Source: JBCBRR01 sp039029235
GTDB lineage: Bacteria; Bacteroidota; Bacteroidia; Cytophagales; Amoebophilaceae
DNA: 13,273 nt
Assembly (NCBI GenBank): GCA_039029235.1
Contig: JBCCGO010000021.1
Coordinates: 1-13,273 of the forward strand
Reading direction: 5' to 3'
Part shown: positions 1 to 7,429 of the stretch, in pieces
Layout of the letters: every line of letters begins with the position of its first letter
Numbering within the stretch: position 1 is the first letter of the stretch
Made by a program: the position numbers and the translations under genes
The notes under the pieces: generated by a model
Told to the model about the DNA's origin: nothing
Seen by the model: the letters and a program-made list of their open reading frames with translations, nothing else
Databases searched by the model: none

Positions 1-222
1 ACACTTTCCCTTTCTTTAGAGGTTGATAAAGTTGCTGGTACCGAGCTGATACTGCTTGTACAAGATGAAAAGGGAAGCATAGTCAGTAACCCGATATTTG
101 TGAAGGGGCCTAAAAAGAGAACTTGGGGCTCGGTCTGTGCCTCTGTGGGCTTGGTTGCACTTGGTTGCGCTGGTTGCTTGGTAGCGCTATGCATGTATAT
201 GAATCATGTAGGTGAATACTAG
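1..222 (+). CDS. C-terminal end of a membrane protein paralogous to the exported domain of the next gene (5' partial)
   Basis: Frame 1 is open from the first base to a TAG at 220-222, giving 73 residues of a protein that starts outside the window. Residues 1-37 align without gaps to residues 121-157 or so of the next gene: T-L-x-L near the start, then ELILLVQDEKGSI against ELILFIKDEKESI, then a P-x-x-V. After this comes a basic KGPKKR stretch, a hydrophobic helix of about 22 residues rich in Ala, Gly, Val and Cys (roughly residues 47-68), and a short polar tail NHVGEY. The order is therefore exported domain, transmembrane helix, short end. In the next gene the same kind of helix leads into a AAA+ ATPase, which this protein lacks. 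Function is unknown. The shared domain and adjacency point to tandem duplication. Confidence 0.75.
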   Translation, partial: TLSLSLEVDKVAGTELILLVQDEKGSIVSNPIFVKGPKKRTWGSVCASVGLVALGCAGCLVALCMYMNHVGEY

Positions 223-253
223 TACTAGTGGATACTTATAGATATAGATGAGA

Positions 254-259
254 TATAAT
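254..259 (+). promoter_or_regulatory. possible -10-like element before the ClpX-like gene
   Basis: A perfect TATAAT lies in the AT-rich 83-base gap, 47 bases before the ATG. No convincing -35 box is seen about 17 bases upstream, and Bacteroidota usually use a TAnnTTTG-type element, so this may be chance in AT-rich DNA. The gap also carries several copies of TACTAG. Confidence 0.2.
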
Positions 260-305
260 ACTAAATACTAGAAAATAGCCAGGGAACAAACTAATTAATG
301 ATAAA

Positions 306-2030
306 ATGAAGTCAAGCTGTAAAATACGCTCCTACCGGCTAATTCAGCTGGTAAGCATAATATCTCTATCCACCTTAGCTCAAGGGTATGCTGAGCAAGT
401 GCAACGCCCTGCAGATCCTGGGCTTCGCTTAGAAGTTGAATCACAAAATTTACAAGGTCCCAATAGAACTATTCAGGTTACTATAACCAATACTTCAACA
501 GCAGTAGCAAACCTTGCTAAGTATAGTCTAGTAATCTTGGAAAAGCATGGGAAGCCTGTCAGGGTCTATTACCGAAACACAGCAAGCACAATAGATGAGC
601 TAGCTTGGCCAGAATCGGTATGCCTGGCAGAGTTGATAGATATAAAGGCATTAAATGTGCCAGAAGCCAGCCAAACCTTTACTCTCTTCTTAAAGCCTGA
701 TGGTGTCCCTGACGCCGAGCTAATACTGTTTATAAAAGATGAAAAGGAAAGCATACTCGGAGACCCAGTGTCTGTGAGGTGGTATGCGCAGGGTAGAAGA
801 ATGCTGAGGCTCTTGGATTACTACTTCATAGCAAATGAAGTAGTTTCTAGATCTATCTTTACGCTTTGTATATGTGTGGGATTGCAAATTCTATCTAAAG
901 GATATCAAGCTTTTAAGCCATTCAATACTGCAAGGCAAGGCCCTGCTAAAAGGCACCAAAGGAATACACTAGCTTCAAGTGAGCTCACTAGCGAAGTTAT
1001 AAAAGCACACCTAGACAAACATATTATAGGCCAGGAAACTGCTAAGAAATGCCTTGCGGTAATTGGTAACGAGCATTTAAGGAGAATACAAACTTCAGCA
1101 GAGGGCCAGCAGCAGTTAACAAAGCAAAATGTGCTTATGATAGGGCCTACAGGTTCAGGGAAAACGCTTTTGGCCGATAAACTATCCGAGATTCTGGGAG
1201 TACCTTTTTATAAAGCAGATGCTAATAGCCTCACTGCAGCGGGCTATGTGGGCGAAGATGTAGAAAGTATAATTCTCGGTTTAGTAGCAGCAGCTAAGTA
1301 CAACGTAACTGCTGCTGAAAAGGGAATAATATTCATCGATGAGATAGACAAGCTTGGCGCCTCAAAAGACTCGAGAAATATGGATATAGGCGGCAAGAAA
1401 GTTCAAGAAGCCATACTGACGCTTTTGCAAGGCAGGGTTATCGAAATTGCTCAAGACCGATTGGGAGTCAGGCCAAAGCTTCGGATTAACGTGGCCAATA
1501 TCCTCTTCATATGTGCAGGAGCTTTTGCAAGTGTTAGAAAGCTAGAAGCTATACAAAAGAGGCGGGGACTACTAGGTCGGGTGCAGTTTTTAGAAGACCA
1601 TGGAATAATTCCCGAGTTAATAGGAAGACTTTCTTCGGTCATTCATCTAGATCCTCTTAAGGTAGCAGACTTTTCCGGAATATTGAATAAGTTAGAGAAC
1701 TCACCGATCGAGCAATGGATTAAATGTTTTAAAGCCAGAGGTATTGAACTGGCCTTCTCCAAAGATGCTATAGAATGCCTTGTGCAAGAGAGCTTCAAAA
1801 GTGGCCTGGGTGCTAGAGGCTTAGAGGCAGCCCTGGCAGAGCATATGTACCTTTTTCTATTCGATGTATGCCGTCAGTCTGGTCAATCTTCTCGCAAGTA
1901 TAGGGTAGCCGTAGCCCAAAATGGTTATCAGAGTCCCATAGAACAAGAGAATGGCGAAGGCTGCCCGCAGGGATACCTGAGCTTGACTTTATCACCTATT
2001 GAACCTGATGAGAACGGCAGTGGCAATTAA
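306..2030 (+). CDS. membrane-anchored ClpX-like AAA+ unfoldase with an exported N-terminal domain
   Basis: 574 residues in four parts. Residues 1-29 are a signal peptide: basic start, hydrophobic core LIQLVSIISLSTLAQG, likely cleavage near GYA. Residues 30-178 are a probable beta-sandwich extracytoplasmic domain with alternating hydrophobic strands, for example TIQVTITNTS. About 179-198 is a short transmembrane helix containing two Cys. From about 225 on it is a ClpX-type AAA+ module: IIGQETAKK, Walker A GPTGSGKT (280-287), pore loop GYVGED (313-318), Walker B IIFIDEIDK with D345/E346, ILFICAGAFA, arginine finger ELIGR (R441), and sensor 2 GARGL (R504). These are the diagnostic ClpX motifs, so ATP-driven unfolding or remodelling in the cytoplasm is well supported. 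The N-terminal zinc domain of ordinary ClpX is absent. The loop that carries the ClpP-binding IGF tripeptide is short and reads RRGLLGRV, so ClpP partnership is doubtful. An earlier ATG at 298 stops after three codons, so 306 is the start. The gene is more AT-rich than those downstream. Confidence 0.85.
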   Translation: MKSSCKIRSYRLIQLVSIISLSTLAQGYAEQVQRPADPGLRLEVESQNLQGPNRTIQVTITNTSTAVANLAKYSLVILEKHGKPVRVYYRNTASTIDELAWPESVCLAELIDIKALNVPEASQTFTLFLKPDGVPDAELILFIKDEKESILGDPVSVRWYAQGRRMLRLLDYYFIANEVVSRSIFTLCICVGLQILSKGYQAFKPFNTARQGPAKRHQRNTLASSELTSEVIKAHLDKHIIGQETAKKCLAVIGNEHLRRIQTSAEGQQQLTKQNVLMIGPTGSGKTLLADKLSEILGVPFYKADANSLTAAGYVGEDVESIILGLVAAAKYNVTAAEKGIIFIDEIDKLGASKDSRNMDIGGKKVQEAILTLLQGRVIEIAQDRLGVRPKLRINVANILFICAGAFASVRKLEAIQKRRGLLGRVQFLEDHGIIPELIGRLSSVIHLDPLKVADFSGILNKLENSPIEQWIKCFKARGIELAFSKDAIECLVQESFKSGLGARGLEAALAEHMYLFLFDVCRQSGQSSRKYRVAVAQNGYQSPIEQENGEGCPQGYLSLTLSPIEPDENGSGN

Positions 2031-2110
2031 AACGTGTATTCGGCCAAGTACAAGGATGGGGTACGTTTAGTGGCCCAACCAGCAGCTATCCAGGCTGTCC
2101 TAATATAAAA

Positions 2111-3013
2111 ATGCCCTACCACCAACCTGTTTTACTGCAAGAGAGCTTGGCAGGACTAGCTATCAAGCCACAGGGTACCTACGTAGACCTGACTTTTGGT
2201 GGTGGAGGACATGCCCAGGCCATTCTTGGCCAGCTACTTGGGGGCAGATTGTTGGCCTTTGACCAAGACCGAGATGCAGCACAGCTCGCCAGCCAGCTCC
2301 AGAACCCAGCTTTTACTTTTATCAGCGCTAATGCTCGGTTTATGGAGCAATTCTTGGTCTTCCATAGGGTTAGCGTAGTAGATGGCATCTTGGCAGATCT
2401 GGGTGTTTCTTGGCACCAGATAGATACCCCTACGCGAGGTTTTTCTACACGCTCAGAGGCGCTATTAGATATGCGCATGGACCAGCAAAGCAAACATACG
2501 GCTCAAGAGATCACTAATACCTACTCCCTGGACCAGCTGACGAAACTCTTGAAAGCTTATGGCGAGGTGCGTCCTGCGCATGCCCTAGCCCAGGCTATCG
2601 TATCTGCTAGGACACGGCAACCCATTCGTACTACAGGAGAACTCAAAGCCATTGTACAGCCATTTGCACCCCAAGGTAAGCATGCCCAATACCTGGCGCA
2701 GGTATTCCAAGCCTTTCGTATAGCAGTCAACGATGAGCTAGGTGCCCTACAAGCCATGCTAGTACAGAGCGCCCGAATGCTCAGAAAAGGAGGGAGGTTG
2801 GTAATCATTGCCTATCACTCCCTAGAAGATAGGCTAGTAAAGCGCTTTATCAAAGCAGGTAACTTTACTGGCGAGGCACAAAAAGACGTCTATGGTAACC
2901 TAGTCAGGCCATTCAACCCCATCTGTAAAAAGCCCATACTGCCTACTGAGCAGGAAGTACAAGCCAACCCGCGCGCCCGCAGTGCCAAGCTAAGGATTGG
3001 CGAGCGTCTATAG
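2111..3013 (+). CDS. rsmH: 16S rRNA (cytosine(1402)-N(4))-methyltransferase RsmH
   Basis: 300 residues, the normal length for the family. RsmH (MraW) transfers a methyl group from S-adenosylmethionine to N4 of C1402 in the 16S rRNA decoding centre. The SAM-binding motif DLTFGGGGH sits at residues 26-34. It is followed by the family blocks ADLGVSWHQID (around 94-104), RGFSTR...LDMRMD, FQAFRIAVNDELGAL (around 199-213) and YHSLEDRLVK (around 235-244). The start MPYHQPVLLQE matches the usual N-terminus. No Shine-Dalgarno is seen; the ATG follows an A/T-rich AATATAAAA. In most bacteria rsmH lies in the dcw cluster between mraZ and ftsL/ftsI. Here the neighbours are an AAA+ gene and uvrA, so the cluster has been broken up. 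Confidence 0.96.
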   Translation: MPYHQPVLLQESLAGLAIKPQGTYVDLTFGGGGHAQAILGQLLGGRLLAFDQDRDAAQLASQLQNPAFTFISANARFMEQFLVFHRVSVVDGILADLGVSWHQIDTPTRGFSTRSEALLDMRMDQQSKHTAQEITNTYSLDQLTKLLKAYGEVRPAHALAQAIVSARTRQPIRTTGELKAIVQPFAPQGKHAQYLAQVFQAFRIAVNDELGALQAMLVQSARMLRKGGRLVIIAYHSLEDRLVKRFIKAGNFTGEAQKDVYGNLVRPFNPICKKPILPTEQEVQANPRARSAKLRIGERL

Positions 3014-3266
3014 GCGATACCCCAGGGCCAAAAGTTATCCCACGCCCAAGAAAGCTAGTTCGTACAGATCCGTGGGCCATGACTCGGCAGGAAGCCACCG
3101 TACTACTGCCCCCATCGCTGAACTGACCGGCTAACATTCCAAAAACCCTTAGAAGAGGCACGAACGGCAGTTAACATCACTACAACCTGCTGGACCGAGC
3201 ATAACAGTTGATATTCTCGATCTGTATGTGCAAATTAGCTGCGTTTGATAGCCGATACTCGATCCA

Positions 3267-6155
3267 ATGTCTACCCAAGCTACCCGAGCCTTGCCATCCA
3301 CACCAGCTATACCAGACTTATATGGCCATAACCAGGTAGAAGTACTCGGGGCCAGAGAGCACAACCTCAAAAATATCGACGTTACCTTTCCGCGCAACAA
3401 GCTCGTCGTCATCACAGGTGTCAGTGGCAGCGGTAAGTCTTCACTAGCCTTTGACACAATCTATGCAGAAGGGCATCGGCGGTATATGGAAAGCTTTGCA
3501 GCTTACACCCGGGCCTTCATAAGCAACAACCTAGAACGTCCAGACGTAGATAAGATCAATGGCTTGAGTCCAGTCATTGCCATTGATCAAAAGACTACTG
3601 CGAAGAATCCCCGCTCTACAGTAGGCACAGTCACAGAAATCTATGACTACATGCGGCTCCTCTTTGCCAGAGTTGCTGAGGCATATTCTTACCAAAGTGG
3701 TCAAAAAATGATCAGACAGACCGATGAGCAAATCCAGGCACATATTCTTCGTTCCTTTGTAGGAAAACCTATCATCCTACTAGCTCCTATAGTCAAAAGC
3801 AGGAAAGGACACTACAGAGAGCTTTTTCAGCAGATCATCCGCATGGGCTTTAGCAAAGTTAAGGTAGACGGGAAGCTCCAAGACCTTGTGCCCAAGATGC
3901 AGGTAGATCGGTACAAAACCCACGAAATCGAGATCGTTATTGACCGGCTGCTGGTAGATAAGCAAGACGAGCAGCGTCTCCGAGACTCAGTGTATACTAC
4001 GTTGCAGCACGGGAAAGGCATGGCTATCCTCCAGGACCCCGCAGGCAAACTCCATCACTTCTCCAGAGCCCTCGTAGACCCAACTACAGGCCTCTCTTAC
4101 GAGGAACCTGCTCCGAATACTTTCTCCTTTAACTCTCCCTATGGTGCTTGCCCTACTTGCAATGGCCTGGGCACCATAATCAGCGCAGATATTGACGCCC
4201 TAGTGCCTAACAAAGCGTTAAGCATACAGCAAGGAGGCGTTGCACCCTTAGGGCCTGCAGCAGATACTTGGATTTTCAAGAAAATCGCAGCTTGGTTAAA
4301 GAAATATCAGCTGCACATGACTACACCCATCCAAGACTTTCCACAACCTGTGCTGCAGCTGTTCCTCCATGGAGAGGACGCCATACTAACAGTAGACGCC
4401 CCGAAAACCTCAAAAGCTACCTGTTATACAAAGTTTGAGGGCATCATCGACTTCCTGGCCAAGCAGCAAGGAAAAGCACTGGGGAGAGCATCAGGTAGCC
4501 ACGAATCCTTCCGCCATACAGAAGTATGCCCCGAGTGCCAAGGAGTACGACTCAAGCAGACCTCGCTTTGCTTCAAAATAGCTGATAAAAACATCGCGCA
4601 GCTAGCTGCCATGGATATGCAGCAGTTTTATGACTGGCTCAGTCAGCTACCCCCGAAGCTCAGCAAAAAGCAGCAATTGATCGGCACCGAACTTCTCAAA
4701 GAAATCAGCAAGCGCATTCGCTTTCTACTAGATGTAGGCCTGCATTACCTCCAGCTAAATAGGCCTCTGAGAACTTTGTCAGGCGGCGAAGCACAACGCA
4801 TTCGCCTAGCTACGCAGATAGGCACCCAGCTCGTAGGCGTACTATACATCCTGGACGAGCCTAGCATCGGCCTACACCAACGCGATAACATGCAGCTAAT
4901 CAAAGCACTACAAGACCTAAGAGATCTAGGCAACTCTGTAGCCGTCGTAGAGCATGATAAGGATATGATGCTCCAGGCAGACTATATCCTAGATATCGGC
5001 CCGGGGGCTGGGAAGCATGGAGGCCAGGTAGCAGCCGCAGGGCCACCCAAAAGCTTTGTAGCACAGCAAAGCGCCACAGCAGACTTCCTGACCGGCAAGC
5101 GCCAGATAGCCATCCCTACACAACGGAGAGATGGAAAGGGCCAGAGCCTCACAGTCTCAGGCTGTACAGGTCACAACCTCAAAGACATCACCCTCACCCT
5201 GCCCCTCGGTAAGATGATAGGCATCACAGGCGTATCAGGTAGCGGCAAGTCCACATTAATTCATCAGACCCTCTTCCCCATCCTCCAGAAACATCTATAC
5301 AATAGTCGCACCATGCCCCTCCCCTACCAGACCGTAGCAGGACTTGAGCACCTCGATAAAGTGATCGAGATAGACCAAGCCCCCATCGGCAAAACCCCCC
5401 GCTCCAATCCTGCTACCTACACAGGCGTCTTTACAGAGATACGCAAACTATTCACCCTGCTGCCTGAGGCCAAGATAAGGGGCTACCAGCCCGGAAAATT
5501 CTCTTTTAATTTAAAAGGCGGCCGTTGCGAAACCTGTCAAGGAGCTGGCATAAGACTCATAGAGATGGACTTTCTGCCCAGTGTACAGATTCCTTGCGAA
5601 GCTTGCCGAGGGAAACGCTACAACCGGCAGCTACTAGAAGTACAGTACAAAGGTAAGTCCATTGCCGATGTACTGGATATGACAGTCAGTAATGCCGTCG
5701 AATTCTTTGCAAAGCATCCTAGCATCTGGGGTGTAGTACAAACACTAGACCAAGTAGGCCTGGGCTACATCACGCTGGGGCAGCATGCCACCACCCTCTC
5801 TGGGGGCGAAGCACAACGGGTGAAGCTGGCTACCGAGCTGGCCAAAAAAGATACAGGCCAGACCCTCTACATCCTCGATGAGCCTACGACAGGCTTGCAC
5901 TTCCAAGACATTCAGCATCTGCTCGATGTACTCAATAAACTGGTAGATAAAGGAAATACCGTGCTGATTGTAGAGCACAACCTAGATATCATCAAGGTAG
6001 TAGACCATATCATTGACATAGGACCAGAGGGAGGTGAGCAAGGAGGCCAGCTGGTAGCTGTAGGAACCCCTGAGGAAGTAGCGCAACATCCGCATAGCCA
6101 CACAGCCCGCTTTCTGCGGGATGCGATGAACAATAACGCCAGCGTACCAGGCTAG
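3267..6155 (+). CDS. uvrA: excinuclease ABC subunit A
   Basis: 962 residues, full length. UvrA is the DNA-damage sensor of nucleotide excision repair; it dimerises, loads UvrB and hydrolyses ATP at two ABC sites. Site 1 has Walker A GVSGSGKSS (51-59), signature LSGGEAQRIRLA (about 503-514) and Walker B LYILDEPSIGLH (about 526). Site 2 has Walker A GVSGSGKST (655-663), signature LSGGEAQRVKLA (about 843) and Walker B LYILDEPTTGLH (about 867). The second zinc module is intact: C754-x2-C757 and C777-x2-C780. The first keeps only its second half, CPTCNGLG; the place of the first pair reads LVDPTTGLSYEEP with no cysteine. The ATG at 3267 has no Shine-Dalgarno; the first 25 or so residues are a variable extension before VEVLGAREHNLKNID. 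No uvrB or uvrC is nearby. Confidence 0.97.
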   Translation: MSTQATRALPSTPAIPDLYGHNQVEVLGAREHNLKNIDVTFPRNKLVVITGVSGSGKSSLAFDTIYAEGHRRYMESFAAYTRAFISNNLERPDVDKINGLSPVIAIDQKTTAKNPRSTVGTVTEIYDYMRLLFARVAEAYSYQSGQKMIRQTDEQIQAHILRSFVGKPIILLAPIVKSRKGHYRELFQQIIRMGFSKVKVDGKLQDLVPKMQVDRYKTHEIEIVIDRLLVDKQDEQRLRDSVYTTLQHGKGMAILQDPAGKLHHFSRALVDPTTGLSYEEPAPNTFSFNSPYGACPTCNGLGTIISADIDALVPNKALSIQQGGVAPLGPAADTWIFKKIAAWLKKYQLHMTTPIQDFPQPVLQLFLHGEDAILTVDAPKTSKATCYTKFEGIIDFLAKQQGKALGRASGSHESFRHTEVCPECQGVRLKQTSLCFKIADKNIAQLAAMDMQQFYDWLSQLPPKLSKKQQLIGTELLKEISKRIRFLLDVGLHYLQLNRPLRTLSGGEAQRIRLATQIGTQLVGVLYILDEPSIGLHQRDNMQLIKALQDLRDLGNSVAVVEHDKDMMLQADYILDIGPGAGKHGGQVAAAGPPKSFVAQQSATADFLTGKRQIAIPTQRRDGKGQSLTVSGCTGHNLKDITLTLPLGKMIGITGVSGSGKSTLIHQTLFPILQKHLYNSRTMPLPYQTVAGLEHLDKVIEIDQAPIGKTPRSNPATYTGVFTEIRKLFTLLPEAKIRGYQPGKFSFNLKGGRCETCQGAGIRLIEMDFLPSVQIPCEACRGKRYNRQLLEVQYKGKSIADVLDMTVSNAVEFFAKHPSIWGVVQTLDQVGLGYITLGQHATTLSGGEAQRVKLATELAKKDTGQTLYILDEPTTGLHFQDIQHLLDVLNKLVDKGNTVLIVEHNLDIIKVVDHIIDIGPEGGEQGGQLVAVGTPEEVAQHPHSHTARFLRDAMNNNASVPG

Positions 6156-6250
6156 AAAAGCGCGCAAGCAGCAACAGGATAAACCCGCCACTAGCTGCTA
6201 GAGAGTACGTGGGATGAGCTGAATAAATATCACATCACTTACCGAAGACC

Positions 6251-6865
6251 ATGGCTGCAGAGCATACTAAACTCCCAACAAAAACCGATCGCTCCAAGAA
6301 CCCTTTCAGAAGCTCTATGGCCATATTGATAGCGTGGCTGTTAGGTGGTGGCGTAGGGTATATAGGGGGTACTTATTTCCAGGCTTCACCAGTTACTGTA
6401 GGCACTGCTAGTACATCCATTCAAGTGCGCTTCAGCCCAGGTGACCCTTGCCTGAACTTCATAGATGCGGCCATAGCAAAGGCTCGGGATACTATTCTTG
6501 TGCATGCTTACGGCTTTACCTCTTTTACTGTCGCCGAGGCGCTGATAAAAGCGCATGAAAGAGGAGTATCCGTTCAGATCTTGGTAGATCGCTCTCAGCT
6601 TACGGCTAAAAGCACTAAAGTACACCTCGTGGCAGAAAAGGGTATTCCTGTATTCATCGATGGTGTGCCAGGCATTGCCCACAACAAGGTGATGATTATT
6701 GATGATGGCTACGTATTGACTGGCTCATTTAATTGGACCGATGCGGCAGAAAAGCGCAATGCGGAGAACCTGCTTCTTGTCAAAGACAAAAATCTTAACA
6801 AAATTTATAGAAAAAACTGGAACAAGCGCGCTTCGAATGCGCAAGCTTTTCAGCTGCCTCACTAA
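6251..6865 (+). CDS. membrane-anchored phospholipase D-family nuclease (Nuc-like)
   Basis: 204 residues. After a polar basic N-terminus comes a hydrophobic segment at about 22-44, AILIAWLLGGGVGYIGG, best read as an uncleaved signal anchor that places the rest in the periplasm. The catalytic domain has one complete HKD motif: H144-N-K146-x4-D151, then exactly six residues, then GSFN (158-161), and NAENLLLV after it. The element FIDAAIAKARDTILVHAYGFTS is the usual first strand and helix of the PLD fold. One HKD per chain and this length match the bacterial Nuc/EndA-type endonucleases, which dimerise to form the active site. The substrate is probably DNA or RNA, but some relatives cleave phospholipids, so specificity is open. 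In a host-associated bacterium it could serve nucleotide scavenging or host interaction; that is inference. It is separated from uvrA by 95 bases. Confidence 0.85.
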   Translation: MAAEHTKLPTKTDRSKNPFRSSMAILIAWLLGGGVGYIGGTYFQASPVTVGTASTSIQVRFSPGDPCLNFIDAAIAKARDTILVHAYGFTSFTVAEALIKAHERGVSVQILVDRSQLTAKSTKVHLVAEKGIPVFIDGVPGIAHNKVMIIDDGYVLTGSFNWTDAAEKRNAENLLLVKDKNLNKIYRKNWNKRASNAQAFQLPH

Positions 6866-6994
6866 GACTCGCTGGGATGACTTGATGCAGCTAGTACAGC
6901 AACCAGTGCGACGTAGGAGAAGCCTGGGGGCCTTGGCAAAGGACTTCAGACCTCCACCATACGCGCCGAGATTGTTAATTTATATTGCTTTACT

Positions 6995-7129
6995 ATGTTA
7001 GCAACGCTCAAATGGCTTGATTCCAAGCATCGTTCATCGTCTCCAAACTTCGTGCACATGGCATCAGTAGCCAAGCCAACAGAAACGGCCCTTATGAAGG
7101 GACCCAGCGTTATAGAAGTACATAATTAA
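6995..7129 (+). CDS. possible small protein of 44 residues
   Basis: ATG at 6995 to TAA at 7127-7129 in the 277-base gap between the nuclease gene and the tRNA. The product starts MLATLKWLDSKHRSSSPNF and is mildly basic with no transmembrane segment. An AT-rich stretch precedes it but no ribosome binding site is seen. No family is recognised. It may be chance; no better candidate lies in this gap. Confidence 0.18.
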   Translation: MLATLKWLDSKHRSSSPNFVHMASVAKPTETALMKGPSVIEVHN

Positions 7130-7142
7130 CACACCTCATAAG

Positions 7143-7216
7143 TCGGGATGGCGGGATTTGAACCCACGACCTCTCGTCCCCTAAACGAGTGCGCTACCGG
7201 ACTGCGCCACATCCCG
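7143..7216 (-). tRNA. tRNA-Pro, anticodon AGG
   Basis: Read on the minus strand this folds as a complete cloverleaf: acceptor CGGGATG/CATCCCG (7 perfect pairs), D stem GCGC/GCGC with GG in the loop, anticodon stem CTCGT/ACGAG, and T arm GTGGG-TTCAAAT-CCCGC. The 7-base anticodon loop is TTAGGGG, which puts AGG at positions 34-36. The C1-G72 pair and discriminator A73 are hallmarks of bacterial tRNA-Pro. The 3' CCA is not encoded and would be added enzymatically. Bacteria normally read proline codons with TGG (plus GGG or CGG), so A34 is odd. Confidence 0.93.
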
Positions 7217-7285
7217 AATGAGCCTAAAAGTAGTAAAATGGTGTCTAAAGTACCAAGTTGCTACCTATCCTAGGCGCCAGATCGC

Positions 7286-7388
7286 TTATGCTGGAACGCT
7301 GCAGAGATAGCATAATGTCTTCCCCCTCAGTAATAACTTACTGCTTAGCCCCTTAGTTTTATATCCATTAAGGCTAGCTAATTGCTAG
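7286..7388 (+). promoter_or_regulatory. candidate structured leader of mgtE with competing hairpins
   Basis: Four short inverted repeats lie in a row before mgtE: TTATGCT/AGCATAA (7286-7292 with 7309-7315), CAGTAA/TTACTG with a 4-base loop (7328-7343), TAGC-CC-CTTA/TAAGGCTA with a two-base bulge (7346-7355 with 7369-7376), and CTAGC/GCTAG with a 5-base loop (7374-7388). The last two share bases 7374-7376, so they cannot form fully together. This resembles a switchable leader but could be chance in AT-rich DNA. It does not show the conserved M-box or ykoK features that I could recognise. Confidence 0.25.
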
Positions 7389-7420
7389 TAATAATGTAAA
7401 TTTATCACATTGCTTTAGAG

Positions 7421-7426
7421 AAAGGA
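7421..7426 (+). promoter_or_regulatory. Shine-Dalgarno-like site of mgtE
   Basis: AAAGGA sits three bases before the mgtE ATG at 7430, measured from its last base. It is a partial purine match and closer than ideal, but one of the few SD-like sites in a window where most genes lack one. Confidence 0.35.
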
Positions 7427-7429
7427 CAT

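Noticed and set aside
298..309. Earlier ATG as the start of the ClpX-like gene
   Set aside because: It reads ATG ATA AAA TGA and stops at once; it is out of frame with the gene.
3014..3266. Hidden ftsL-like gene after rsmH
   Set aside because: All short open frames here lack a start with plausible content or a transmembrane segment; nothing resembles FtsL.
6741..7001. 86-codon open frame overlapping the end of the PLD-type gene
   Set aside because: Half of it is an out-of-frame reading of the conserved HKD gene, and the rest has no recognisable content.
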